From Kitasatospora cheerisanensis KCTC 2395 (GTDB lineage Bacteria > Actinomycetota > Actinomycetes > Streptomycetales > Streptomycetaceae): 64,000 nucleotides of DNA. The translations under genes and the position numbers were made by a program. The notes below the pieces were generated by a model. That model did no database searches and had not been told where the DNA came from. It was given only the letters and a program-made list of their open reading frames with translations. Location: positions 3,727,767 to 3,791,766 of the forward strand of contig NZ_KK853997.1 of assembly GCF_000696185.1 (NCBI RefSeq), given 5' to 3'. Below are positions 7,574 through 15,985 of this stretch, piece after piece (positions within the stretch are counted from its first letter, which is position 1; the number at the start of each line of letters is the position of its first letter).

Positions 7574-9127
7574 ATGTTGGTGGCGGAGGTGGCCGGGGCG
7601 TCGGCGCGGCTGGCGGGGACGGCGGCGCGCTCGGAGAAGGTGCGGGTGCTGGCGGAGCTGTTCGGGCGGGTGTCGGCCGCGGAGGCGCCGGTGGTGGTGG
7701 CGTACCTGGCGGGCCGGCTGCCGCAGCGGAAGGTGGGCGTGGGCCCGCAGGCGCTGCGCGGGCTCCCCGCTGCCGCCGCGGGGGCGACGCTGGAGGTGCT
7801 GGAACTGGACCGCCGGCTGTCCGCGCTGGCGGCCCTCTCCGGGCCCGGCTCGCAGCGCGAACGCAAGCGCCAGGTCGACGAGTTGATGGGCCTGGCCACC
7901 GCGCAGGAGCAGCACTTCCTGCTCGGCCTGCTCTCCGGCGAGCTGCGGCAGGGGGCGCTGGACGCGGTCGCGGTGGAGGGCCTGGCGGCGGCCGTCGGCG
8001 CTCCGGCCGCGGCGGTCCGCCGGGCGCTCATGCTGTCGGGCGGGCTCGGGCCGCTGGCCGGCCGGCTGGTCGAGCACGGCCCGGCAGCGCTGGACGCCTT
8101 CCGGCTGACCGTCGGCCGCCCGGTGCAGCCGATGCTGGCGCAGAGCGCGAAGAGCGTGGACGAGGCGGTGGAGCGGCTCGGCCCGTGCGCGGTGGAGGAG
8201 AAGCTGGACGGGGTGCGGATCCAGGTGCACCGGGACGGCGAGGAGGTCCGCGTCTACACCCGGACGCTCGCCGACATCACCGCGCGGCTGCCCGAAGTGG
8301 TCGCCCTGGTCCGGGAGTTGCCACAGCCGCGGCTGGTGCTGGACGGCGAGGTGCTGGCGCTCGACGAGGAGGGGATGCCGCGGCCGTTCCAGCAGACCTC
8401 CGGCCGGGTCGGCTCGCACGTCGGCCCCGGCGCGCCGGACGGCCCCGAGGCGCCCGGCGGGGTCCGGCTGTCCGCCGTCTTCTTCGACCTGCTGCTGACC
8501 GGCGACCGGGACCTGCTGGACGCGCCCGCCGCCGAGCGGCACGCCGAACTGGCCGCGCTGGTACCGGAGTCCGCGCGGGTCCGGCACCTGCGGGTGGACG
8601 ACCCGGCCGATCCGGAACAGCGGCGGCTGGCCCGCGAGTTCACCCGGGCGGCGACCGCCGAGCACCGGCACGAGGGGGTGGTGGTGAAGTCGCTGGACGC
8701 CCCGTACAGCGCGGGCCGGCGCGGCTCGTCCTGGCTGAAGGTGAAGCCCGTGCACACCCTGGACCTGGTGGTGCTGGCCGCCGAGTGGGGGCACGGGCGG
8801 CGCACCGGGCGGCTGTCGAACCTGCACCTGGGGGCGCGGCGCGCGGACGGCACGTTCGCGATGCTCGGCAAGACCTTCAAGGGCCTGACCGACAGCCTGC
8901 TGGAGTGGCAGACGGCGCGGCTGCGGGAGCTGGCGGTCCGCGAGGAGCGCTGGGGCGTGGTGGTGCGGCCGGAACTGGTGGTGGAGATCGCCTTCGACGG
9001 GGTGCAGCGCTCCAGCCGCTACCCGGACGGGGTGACGCTGCGCTTCGCCCGGGTGCTGCGCTACCGGGAGGACAAGAGCGCCGCCGAGGCGGACACCGTG
9101 GAGTCCGTGGCGGCGCTGCTCGACTGA
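7574..9127 (+). CDS. ligB: ATP-dependent DNA ligase (LigB-like)
   Basis: A 517-residue ATP-dependent DNA ligase that would seal nicks through a ligase-AMP intermediate. The adenylated lysine is in motif I EEKLDGVRIQVHRDG (K210 by count). Motif III is LVLDGEVLAL, motif IV EGVVVKSLDAPYSAG and motif V SWLKVKP. The first 190 residues form the DNA-binding domain seen in Mycobacterium LigB (LPQRKVGVGPQAL near residue 50). Length fits that family (about 510). There is no Ku, polymerase or nuclease neighbour, so it is not the LigD end-joining enzyme. The ATG follows a weak GATCGGG. Confidence 0.9.
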   Translation: MLVAEVAGASARLAGTAARSEKVRVLAELFGRVSAAEAPVVVAYLAGRLPQRKVGVGPQALRGLPAAAAGATLEVLELDRRLSALAALSGPGSQRERKRQVDELMGLATAQEQHFLLGLLSGELRQGALDAVAVEGLAAAVGAPAAAVRRALMLSGGLGPLAGRLVEHGPAALDAFRLTVGRPVQPMLAQSAKSVDEAVERLGPCAVEEKLDGVRIQVHRDGEEVRVYTRTLADITARLPEVVALVRELPQPRLVLDGEVLALDEEGMPRPFQQTSGRVGSHVGPGAPDGPEAPGGVRLSAVFFDLLLTGDRDLLDAPAAERHAELAALVPESARVRHLRVDDPADPEQRRLAREFTRAATAEHRHEGVVVKSLDAPYSAGRRGSSWLKVKPVHTLDLVVLAAEWGHGRRTGRLSNLHLGARRADGTFAMLGKTFKGLTDSLLEWQTARLRELAVREERWGVVVRPELVVEIAFDGVQRSSRYPDGVTLRFARVLRYREDKSAAEADTVESVAALLD

Positions 9128-9130
9128 GCC

Positions 9131-9943
9131 TCAACTCCTGGCGGCGGCCCGGCGGTTGGCGGCCGGGACGACCAGCGGGGTACCGGTCTCCGGGTCGGGG
9201 ATCACCCGGCAGGGCAGCCGGAACACCTCCTCGACCAGCTCGGCGGTGACCACGTCCTGCGGGGCTCCGGCGGCGACCAGCCGGCCGTCCCGCAGCGCGA
9301 TCAGGTGGGTGGCGTAGCGGGCGGCCTGGTTGAGGTCGTGCAGCACGGCGACCAGGGTGCGGCCCTGCTCCCGGTGCAGCCGGGCGCACAGGTCGAGGAC
9401 CTCGACCTGGTGCGCGATGTCCAGGTAGGTGGTGGGCTCGTCGAGCAGCAGCAGCGGCGTCTGCTGGGCCAGCGCCATGGCGATCCAGACCCGCTGCCGC
9501 TGGCCGCCGGACAGCTCGTCCACCGGCCGCTCCGCCAGGTCCGCGACGCCGGTGTCGGCCATCGCCCCGGCCACCACCCGTTCGTCCTCGGCGGACCACT
9601 GCCGCAGCACCCCCTGGTGCGGGTAGCGGCCGCGGGAGACCAGTTCGGCGACGGTGATGCCGTCCGGCGCGATCGAGGACTGCGGCAGCAGGCCGAGCGT
9701 CCGGGCCACCTGCTTGGCGGGCAGGGTGGCGATCGACTGCCCGTCCAGCAGCACCTGACCGGCCGTCGGCTTCAGCGTCCGCGACAGCGCCCGCAGCAGG
9801 GTGGACTTGCCGCAGGCGTTCGGCCCGACCACCACGGTGAAGGAGTGGTCGGGGATGTCGACGCTCAGGCCTTCGGCGATGACGCGCTTCTCGTAGGCGA
9901 GGGTGAGCTCACGACCGGCCAGGCGGGACTCGGACTGGGCCAT
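9131..9943 (-). CDS. iron-siderophore ABC transporter ATP-binding protein (FecE/FepC type)
   Basis: A 270-residue ATPase of the siderophore uptake system. Walker A is VGPNACGKSTLLRAL, the signature is DELSGGQRQRVWIAMAL, Walker B is LLLLDEPTTYLDIAHQVEVL and the H-loop is VLHDLNQAARYA. It energises the two permeases encoded just upstream on the same strand. GGAG lies 7 bases before the ATG at 9943; the longer frame to 9985 is less likely. It is the last gene of the minus-strand arm diverging from the iron box at 12.15 kb, and converges with ligB, whose stop is 3 bases away. Confidence 0.93.
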   Translation of the reverse strand: MAQSESRLAGRELTLAYEKRVIAEGLSVDIPDHSFTVVVGPNACGKSTLLRALSRTLKPTAGQVLLDGQSIATLPAKQVARTLGLLPQSSIAPDGITVAELVSRGRYPHQGVLRQWSAEDERVVAGAMADTGVADLAERPVDELSGGQRQRVWIAMALAQQTPLLLLDEPTTYLDIAHQVEVLDLCARLHREQGRTLVAVLHDLNQAARYATHLIALRDGRLVAAGAPQDVVTAELVEEVFRLPCRVIPDPETGTPLVVPAANRRAAARS

Positions 9944-10000
9944 GGGAAGGCTCCGTTCAGGGCGGGGTGGGACGAACGGCGGCAACGGGAAAGCGCTCTC

Positions 10001-11053
10001 TCACAGGTGTCCGGCGCGGCGCCGGACGGCGAGCAGCCAGAGCAGGTAGCCGCCGCCGAGCACGCCGGTGACCACGCCGACCGGCAGTTGGCGGTCGCCG
10101 AACAGGTGCTGCGCGGCGAAGTCGGCGGTGACCAGCAGGGCGGCGCCGGTGCACGCGGAGGCGGCAAGGTTGGGGCCGGGCGCGCCGGTGAGCCGGCGGG
10201 CGAGTTGAGGGGCCGTCAGGGCGACGAAGTTGACCGGTCCGGCGGCGGCCGCGGCGAGGGCGGCGAGCAGCACGGCCGCGCCGAGCAGCGCGAGCCGCAG
10301 CCGCTCGGGGCGCACCCCGAGACCGCTCGCCGCGTCGTCGCCGAGTTCCAGGGCGCGCAGCGCGGGGCCGCAGCCGAGCAGGACCAGCGGCAGGAGCACG
10401 GCGAGCGCGACGGCGAGCGGCCGTGCCTGCTCCCAGCCGCGGCCGTCGAGGCTGCCGGTGAGCCAGAGCACCGCACGGGCGGCGTCCATGAGCTGGGTGC
10501 GGGTCAGCAGGTAGCCGTTGACGCCGGTGAGGATCGCGGCGGTGCCGATGCCGACCAGCACCAGCCGCGCCCCCTGGACGCCGCCGCGCCAGGCCAGCGC
10601 GTAGATCGCCGCGCCGGTGAGCAGCCCGCCGGCCACCGCGCCGCCGGCCAGCGCCTGGCTGCTGCCGCCGGCAACCACGACGAGCAGCGCGCCGGTGGAG
10701 GCGCCCTGGGTGAAACCGAGGATGTCGGGGCTGCCGAGCGGGTTGCGCACCAGGGTCTGGAACAGCGCGCCGGCCAGCGCCAGGGCGGCGCCGACCAGCA
10801 GCGCGGTGGCGACCCGGGGCAGCCGCAGCTGGTGGACGACGAAGTCCTCGGCGGGGGTGCCGTCGCCGGCCAGGGTGCGCAGCACGTCGGCGGGGGCGAT
10901 CGGGTAGTCGCCGTGGCCGAGGGCGAGCACCGCCATCAGCAGGGCGACCAGCAGGGCCCCCGCGCAGGCGGCCAGCGCCCGGGGCCGGTAGCGCACCGAG
11001 AAGCGGGCGACGCGCAGCGTCCTCGGGTGCCTCGTGCGGGAGAGTGTGCTCAT
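10001..11053 (-). CDS. FecCD-family iron-siderophore permease
   Basis: A 350-residue permease with about 9-10 membrane helices, starting MSTLSRTRHPRTLRVARFSV. Family marks are RLPRVATALLVGAALALAGA, QTLVRNPLGSPDILGFTQGA and the coupling loop around DDAASGLGVRPERLR. With the partner permease it forms the channel for ferric siderophore across the membrane. Its ATG overlaps the stop of the upstream permease gene as ATGA, a sign of translational coupling. Confidence 0.93.
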   Translation of the reverse strand: MSTLSRTRHPRTLRVARFSVRYRPRALAACAGALLVALLMAVLALGHGDYPIAPADVLRTLAGDGTPAEDFVVHQLRLPRVATALLVGAALALAGALFQTLVRNPLGSPDILGFTQGASTGALLVVVAGGSSQALAGGAVAGGLLTGAAIYALAWRGGVQGARLVLVGIGTAAILTGVNGYLLTRTQLMDAARAVLWLTGSLDGRGWEQARPLAVALAVLLPLVLLGCGPALRALELGDDAASGLGVRPERLRLALLGAAVLLAALAAAAAGPVNFVALTAPQLARRLTGAPGPNLAASACTGAALLVTADFAAQHLFGDRQLPVGVVTGVLGGGYLLWLLAVRRRAGHL

Positions 11054-12081
11054 GCGCGGGCCTTCCCCCGTCGTGCGAAGTACAGGAAGAACGGCCCGCC
11101 GAGGACGGCCGTGACGATGCCGACCTGGAGTTCGCCGGGGCGTCCCAGCACCCGGCCGAGCACGTCGGCGCCGAGCAGCAGCACGGGGGCGAGCACCGCG
11201 CAGTACGGGAGCAGCTTCCGCAGGTCGGGGCCGGTGAGGGCGCGGACCAGGTGAGGGACCATCAGGCCGACGAAGACGATCGGCCCGCAGGCTGCGGTGG
11301 CCGCGCCGCACAGCAGCGTGACGGCGACGATCGCCGCGGCCCGGACGGTGCCGGGCCGGGCGCCGAGCGCGCGGGCCGCGTCGTCGCCGAGGGCGAGCGC
11401 GTTCAGCGGCCGGGCCAGGCCGAGGGCGAGCAGCGCGCCGACGGCGACGAACGGCAGCACCCCGAGCACCGTGGACGGCTGCGCACCGGCGAGTGAACCG
11501 ACCGTCCAGAAGCGCATCTTGTCGAGCGAGGCGGTGTCCAGCAGCATCACGGCGCTGACGTACGAGTACAGGGTGGCGTTGAGTGCGGAACCGGCCAGGG
11601 CGAGCCGGGCCGGGGTGGCGCCGCGTCCGCCGCCGACGGCGTAGACCAGAACGGCGACGACGGCCGCGCCGGCCAGGGCGCACCAGACGTAGCCGGAGAA
11701 GGAACTGACGCCGAGGAAGGCGGCGGCGGAGGCGACCGCGGCGGAGGCGCCGGCGTTGATGCCGAGGAGTCCGGGGTCGGCCAGCGGGTTGCGGGTGAGG
11801 GCCTGCATGACGCCGCCGGCGAGGCCGAGGGCGGTGCCGGCGAGCAGGCCGAGCAGGGTGCGCGGCAGGCGCATCTCGTGGACGGCGGTCCAGCCGGGGG
11901 CGTTCGGGTCGACCAGTCCGTGCCAGACCTCGGCGGGGCTCAACTGCCGTGCGCCGAGGCCGAGACTGAGCACCAGGACGGCGAGCAGCACGAGCAGCCC
12001 GGCGGCCAGGCCGAGGACGTGCGGGGAGCCGCGGCGGGCGGTGGCGGGGCCGGGGGTCGGGAGGGAGCGGGTGGTGCTCAA
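11050..12081 (-). CDS. FecCD-family iron-siderophore permease
   Basis: A 343-residue permease and the first gene of the minus-strand uptake operon. RLPRTLLGLLAGTALGLAGG, QALTRNPLADPGLLGINAGA and the loop DDAARALGARPGTVR are typical of BtuC/FecCD permeases. I choose the TTG start at 12081 because GGAG lies 5 bases before it. The upstream ATG at 12132 is only 12 bases from the iron box and would add a Pro-rich tail. It overlaps the next permease by ATGA. Confidence 0.9.
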   Translation of the reverse strand: MSTTRSLPTPGPATARRGSPHVLGLAAGLLVLLAVLVLSLGLGARQLSPAEVWHGLVDPNAPGWTAVHEMRLPRTLLGLLAGTALGLAGGVMQALTRNPLADPGLLGINAGASAAVASAAAFLGVSSFSGYVWCALAGAAVVAVLVYAVGGGRGATPARLALAGSALNATLYSYVSAVMLLDTASLDKMRFWTVGSLAGAQPSTVLGVLPFVAVGALLALGLARPLNALALGDDAARALGARPGTVRAAAIVAVTLLCGAATAACGPIVFVGLMVPHLVRALTGPDLRKLLPYCAVLAPVLLLGADVLGRVLGRPGELQVGIVTAVLGGPFFLYFARRGKARA

Positions 12082-12143
12082 GGGTGCTCCGGATCGGTCG
12101 GGGACTGTCGGCGCCGGGCCCGGGGGGCCCAACAGGCCAAGAC

Positions 12144-12162
12144 TTAGGTTAGGTTAACCTAT
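12144..12162. promoter_or_regulatory. iron box (DmdR/IdeR-type operator)
   Basis: ttaggttaggttaacctat matches the 19-bp streptomycete/mycobacterial iron box TTAGGTTAGGCTAACCTAA at 17 of 19 positions. It lies between the divergent permease operon and the binding-protein operon, so one site could repress both arms when iron is plentiful. The AT-rich patch around it is probably also the promoter region. Confidence 0.85.
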
Positions 12163-12249
12163 CTAGCGCCTGCTCCCGCGGTCGGCCCCGCCCCCTGCGC
12201 GCTGCCCCGAACCGCACCGAACCGCCCTGCACCGAACCGAGGTACCGCC

Positions 12250-13293
12250 ATGCCGACTTCCTTCCGCCCGACCCGTCGCGGCCTGCTCGCCGCCGGCGGC
12301 GCCACCGCCCTCGGCGCGGTGCTCGCCGCCTGCGGCTCCTCCGGCGGCCAGGGATCCGGCAAGGCCTCCGACGGCGCGAACTCCGGTGCCGGCACCGGCT
12401 CGTGGAGCTACACCGACGACCGCGGCAAGACCGTCTCCGCCAAGTCCGTCCCGACCCGGGTGGTGGCCTTCACCGGCGCGGCCGCCGCCCTCGCCGACTT
12501 CGGCCTGGACAAGCAGCTGGTCGGCGTCTTCGGCGAGACCAAGGCCGCCGACGGCAAGGCCGACCCGCAGGCCGGCAGCCTGGACGTCGACCGGATCGAG
12601 ATCCTCGGCAACGCCTGGGGCGAGTTCTCCATCGAGAAGTACGCGGCGCTGCGCCCCGAACTGCTGGTGACCCACATGTACGACCCGGACGCGTACTGGT
12701 ACGTGCCGGACGAGTCCAAGGACAAGATCCTGCAGCTCGCCCCCGCGGTGCTGACCTCGACCGGCCGGGTGTCGATCAAGCAGCCGATCGAGCACTACGC
12801 CAAGCTCGCCGAGTCGCTCGGCGCGGACCTGAAGGCGCCGAAGGTCGTCGACGCCAAGACCCGCTTCGAGCAGGCCTCCGAGGCGCTGCGGCAGGCCGTC
12901 AAGGCGGCCGGCGGGATCAAGGTGATGGCCTGCTCGGGCAGCGCCGACCTGTTCTACGTCTCCAATCCGAAGGTCTCCTGCGACCTGATCTACTTCGCCG
13001 AGCTGGGCGTGGACTTCGTGCAGCCGGAGAAGACCGACGGCGGCGACTACTACGAGGGCCTGAGCTGGGAGAACGCCGGCAAGTACCCGGCGGACGTCCT
13101 GCTGCTCGACCAGCGCTCCACCGCCCTCCAGCCCAAGGACCTGGCCGCCAAGCCCGCCTGGGGGCAGCTGCCCGCGGTGAAGGCCGGGCAGATCACCCCC
13201 TGGGACGCGGTGCCGCGGTTCTCCTACGCCGGGTTCACCCCGCTGCTGGAGCGCCTGACCGCGGCCGTCCAGAAGTCCCGCAAGCTGAGCTGA
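12250..13293 (+). CDS. iron-siderophore ABC transporter substrate-binding lipoprotein
   Basis: A 347-residue lipoprotein that would capture ferric siderophore outside the membrane. The signal sequence has two arginines (PTRRGLLAAGG, Tat-like) and a lipobox LAAC with the lipidated cysteine at residue 28, followed by a Ser/Gly linker. The mature part has the FecB/periplasmic-binding fold (VPTRVVAFTGAAAALADFGL, then RPELLVTHMYDPDAYW). It is first in the plus-strand arm diverging from the iron box, 12 bases before a siderophore-interacting reductase. The exact siderophore cannot be told. Confidence 0.93.
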   Translation: MPTSFRPTRRGLLAAGGATALGAVLAACGSSGGQGSGKASDGANSGAGTGSWSYTDDRGKTVSAKSVPTRVVAFTGAAAALADFGLDKQLVGVFGETKAADGKADPQAGSLDVDRIEILGNAWGEFSIEKYAALRPELLVTHMYDPDAYWYVPDESKDKILQLAPAVLTSTGRVSIKQPIEHYAKLAESLGADLKAPKVVDAKTRFEQASEALRQAVKAAGGIKVMACSGSADLFYVSNPKVSCDLIYFAELGVDFVQPEKTDGGDYYEGLSWENAGKYPADVLLLDQRSTALQPKDLAAKPAWGQLPAVKAGQITPWDAVPRFSYAGFTPLLERLTAAVQKSRKLS

Positions 13294-13304
13294 GAGGCAG
13301 TCGG

Positions 13305-14159
13305 ATGGCCGACCGGGCCCAGGAGTACGCGTTCTTCCCCGCCGAGGTGGTGCACACCCGCCGGCTCGGCCCGACCATGCTGCGGGTCACCTTCGGCGGC
13401 GCGGGCCTGACCGGCTTCGCGAGCGGCGGACGCGACCAGTCGTTCTCGCTGTTCCTGCCGCACCCGGGCCAGGCCGAACCGCTGCTCCCCTACCGGGAGG
13501 GCGAGGGCTGGTTCGCGGCCTGGCGGGCACTGCCCGCGGCCGAGCGGGCGGTGATGCGCTCGTACACCGTCCGCGCGCAGCGCACCGAACCGCCGCAGGT
13601 GGACGTGGACTTCGCGCTGCACGGCACCGACCCGGCCGACCGGGCCCCGGCCGGTCCGGCGGCCCGCTGGGCGGCGGACGCGGTGCCCGGCGACCGGGTG
13701 GTGCTGCTCGGCCCGGCCGTCGCCGACAACCGCTCGGTGGGCTTCCGCCCGCCGGAGGGCGCCGGGACGGTGCTGCTGCTGGCCGACGAGACGGCCCTGC
13801 CGGCGGTCGGCGGCATCCTGGAGTGGCTGCCGGCCGGCTCCCGGGCGCTGGTGTGGATCGAGGTGCCGGACCCGGCCGACATCCAGGACCTGTCGGGCGC
13901 GGGCGAGGTGGACGTGACCTGGCTGGTGCGCGAACCCGGCTCCCCGTCCGGTCTGCTGACGGCCCTTCGGGAGGCGGAGCTGCCCGGCGGCGACACGTAC
14001 GCCTGGATCGCCGGGGAGTCCGGCACCGTCAAGGAGCTGCGCCGCCACCTGGTCGCCGAGCGCGGGCTGGACCGGCGCGCGGTGTCCTTCTCCGGCTACT
14101 GGCGGCGCGGCGCGTCCGAGGACCGGCTGCGCGAGGAGGCCTACGCCGAGCCCTCCTGA
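13305..14159 (+). CDS. siderophore-interacting protein (ViuB/SIP family ferric reductase)
   Basis: A 284-residue FAD-dependent ferric-siderophore reductase of the SIP family, which would release iron in the cytoplasm. The FAD motif RSYTVR lies about residue 86. A second domain begins GTVLLLADETALPAVGGILE and ends with the NAD(P)H-site-like AWIAGESGTVKELRRHL and a C-terminal SFSGYWRRGASEDRLREE, all usual for the family. AGAGGCAG precedes the ATG. The last 29 coding bases plus the stop are duplicated immediately downstream. Confidence 0.92.
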   Translation: MADRAQEYAFFPAEVVHTRRLGPTMLRVTFGGAGLTGFASGGRDQSFSLFLPHPGQAEPLLPYREGEGWFAAWRALPAAERAVMRSYTVRAQRTEPPQVDVDFALHGTDPADRAPAGPAARWAADAVPGDRVVLLGPAVADNRSVGFRPPEGAGTVLLLADETALPAVGGILEWLPAGSRALVWIEVPDPADIQDLSGAGEVDVTWLVREPGSPSGLLTALREAELPGGDTYAWIAGESGTVKELRRHLVAERGLDRRAVSFSGYWRRGASEDRLREEAYAEPS

Positions 14160-14200
14160 CGGCGGGCGAGGAGGCCCAAGCCGAGCCCTCCTGACGGCAC
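14131..14200. repeat. 35-bp tandem duplication spanning the end of the SIP gene
   Basis: The segment 14131-14165, which holds the last codons and stop of the siderophore-interacting protein gene, is repeated at 14166-14200 with two differences in its coding part and two at its end. The second copy is untranslated. The period of 35 is not a multiple of three. Confidence 0.75.
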
Positions 14201-14276
14201 GTGGGGGGGGCGGCCGCGGCCCCCTGACGGCCCGTGACATGCGGCGACACCCGCCCTTAATGCCCCCTCAGTGCTC

Positions 14277-14293
14277 TTGCAAAAGAGTTGCAA
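14277..14293. promoter_or_regulatory. TTGCAA-N5-TTGCAA repeat upstream of sodF
   Basis: ttgcaa aagag ttgcaa lies about 53 bases before the sodF start, in a region of unusually low GC, and TTGCAA is itself palindromic. In S. coelicolor sodF is repressed by the nickel regulator Nur, a Fur-family protein. Whether this site is a Nur box is inference; it could also belong to another regulator or be part of the promoter. Confidence 0.4.
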
Positions 14294-14345
14294 TAGGGTG
14301 GCTCTCGCAACGGATCATCCGTCGACCGAGAGGGGCTGCTCACCC

Positions 14346-14948
14346 ATGGGTGCCTACACGCTGCCTGACCTGCCCTACGACTACTCCGCCCTGGAGCGGG
14401 CGATGTCCGCCGAAATCCTGGAGCTCCACCACTCCAAGCACCACCAGGCGTACGTCAACGGCGCCAACCTGACGCTCGAACAGCTCGCCGAGGCCCGCGA
14501 CAAGGAGCAGTTCGGCTCGCTGGTCGGCCTGCAGAAGACCCTCGCCTTCAACCTGTCCGGCCACGTCCTGCACTCGCTGTTCTGGCAGAACCTCTCCCCC
14601 GAGGGCGGCGACCGCCCGGACGGCGCCCTCTCCGACGCCATCACCGAGCACTTCGGCAGCTTCGAGGCGTTCAAGCAGCAGCTCACCACCGCCACCGTCG
14701 GCGTCCAGGGCTCCGGCTGGGGCATCCTCTCCTGGGAGCCGCTCGGCCAGCGCCTGATCGTCGAGCAGGTCTACGACCACCACGGCAACGTCGGCCAGGG
14801 CACCGTCCCGCTGCTCGCCTTCGACGCCTGGGAGCACGCCTACTACCTGCAGTACAAGAACGTCCGCCCCGACTACGTCACCCGCCTCTGGGACGTCGTC
14901 AACTGGCAGGACGTCACCACCCGCTTCACCGCCGCCACTTCGGCCTGA
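14346..14948 (+). CDS. sodF: iron/manganese superoxide dismutase
   Basis: A 200-residue superoxide dismutase that turns superoxide into oxygen and hydrogen peroxide in the cytoplasm. The metal ligands are in the expected motifs: His in [16 protein letters not shown] (H28), His in [14 protein letters not shown], and Asp plus His in [13 protein letters not shown]. The overall sequence is typical of streptomycete SodF, probably iron-loaded, but Fe versus Mn cannot be fixed from sequence alone. The annotated ATG follows GAGAGGGG. A hairpin terminator follows the stop. Placement beside iron uptake genes fits iron or nickel control. Confidence 0.95.
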   Translation: MGAYTLPDLPYDYSALERAMSAEILELHHSKHHQAYVNGANLTLEQLAEARDKEQFGSLVGLQKTLAFNLSGHVLHSLFWQNLSPEGGDRPDGALSDAITEHFGSFEAFKQQLTTATVGVQGSGWGILSWEPLGQRLIVEQVYDHHGNVGQGTVPLLAFDAWEHAYYLQYKNVRPDYVTRLWDVVNWQDVTTRFTAATSA

Positions 14949-14956
14949 CGGCACCT

Positions 14957-14993
14957 GCCGCCGGGCCCCGCCGCACGGGCGGGCCCCGGCGGC
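14957..14993 (+). terminator. hairpin terminator after sodF
   Basis: A GC-rich stem of about 16 bp with two central mismatches, arms at 14957-14972 and 14978-14993, lies 9 bases after the sodF stop. There is no U-run, as is common in streptomycetes. Confidence 0.6.
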
Positions 14994-15025
14994 GCCGCGC
15001 ACCGGGCCCGCTACCGTGGGGGCCC

Positions 15026-15931
15026 ATGGACGCGGCGCAGGAGTTCGAGACCCACCGGCGGCGACTGTTCTCGCTCGCGTACCGGATGCTCGGCTCCGCC
15101 GCCGAGGCCGAGGACGCCGTGCAGGACGCCTACCTGCGCTGGCACGGGGCGCAGCCGGGGCAGATCGCGGCTCCCGGGCCGTGGCTGAACAAGGTGCTCA
15201 CCAACCTGTGCCTGAACCGCCTCACCTCCGCCCGGGCCCGCCGCGAGGAGTACCCGGGCACCTGGCTGCCCGAGCCGGTCGCCACCGGCGACGGCGCCCT
15301 CGGGCCGATGGAGCACGCCGAGCAGCGCGAGGCGGTGTCCTTCGCCGTCCTCACCCTGATGGAGCGGCTCACCCCGCCCGAGCGGGCCGCGGTCGTGCTG
15401 CGCGACGCGTTCGCCTACAGCCACCGCGAGATCGCCGGCGTCCTGGACTGCACCGAGGCCGCCGCCCGGCAGCTCTACCACCGCGGCCACCGGCACCTGA
15501 CCGACGACACCCCGCAGCCCGCGCCCGACCCGGCGCAGAACGCGGCCCTGCTCCAGCGCTTCCTGTCCGCCGCGGCCGACGGCGCCCTGGACCGGCTCGA
15601 ACAACTCCTCGCCGAACAGGTCGTGGTGTGGGCGGACGGCGGCGGCAAGGTCCGCGCCGCGCTGCGCCCGGTGGTCGGCCGCGACAACGCCGCGCGCTTC
15701 CTCGCCGGACTGTTCGCCCGCTTCACCGGCGGCGTCCGGTTCTCGGTCGCCGAGGCCAACGGGCTGCCGGCGGTGCTCGGTTGGGAGGGCGACCGGCTCA
15801 CCTCGCTGGGCGCGATCGACGCCGGCCCGGACGGCGTCACCACCGTCCGGATCCTCCGCAACCCCGACAAGCTCGCCCACTACGAGGCCCGCCACCGCCC
15901 GCCGCTCCAGCCGCTGTCACAGATCGGCTGA
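15026..15931 (+). CDS. ECF41-type sigma factor with C-terminal SnoaL-like domain (SigJ family)
   Basis: A 301-residue sigma factor. Region 2 (FSLAYRMLGSAAEAEDAVQD) and region 4 (LTPPERAAVVLRDAFAYSHR, then CTEAAARQLYHRGHRHL) fill about residues 10-180. The rest is a SnoaL-like domain. It carries the ECF41 marks: the linker WLPEP, the DGGGKV motif, and NPDKL near the C-terminus. In ECF41 factors this extension tunes activity in place of a membrane anti-sigma factor. The SDR gene 54 bases downstream fits the usual pairing of ECF41 with an oxidoreductase/epimerase, which is probably its target. Confidence 0.92.
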   Translation: MDAAQEFETHRRRLFSLAYRMLGSAAEAEDAVQDAYLRWHGAQPGQIAAPGPWLNKVLTNLCLNRLTSARARREEYPGTWLPEPVATGDGALGPMEHAEQREAVSFAVLTLMERLTPPERAAVVLRDAFAYSHREIAGVLDCTEAAARQLYHRGHRHLTDDTPQPAPDPAQNAALLQRFLSAAADGALDRLEQLLAEQVVVWADGGGKVRAALRPVVGRDNAARFLAGLFARFTGGVRFSVAEANGLPAVLGWEGDRLTSLGAIDAGPDGVTTVRILRNPDKLAHYEARHRPPLQPLSQIG

Positions 15932-15985
15932 CCGCCCGGTTCCTTCCTGTGCGACCCCGCACCGACCTCTCCGGAAGGAACCCCC

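Noticed and set aside
4673..8827. 1384-codon minus-strand frame across the membrane protein and ligase genes
   Set aside because: Antisense shadow: Gln/Arg/His-rich, no domain, and both opposite genes are clear.
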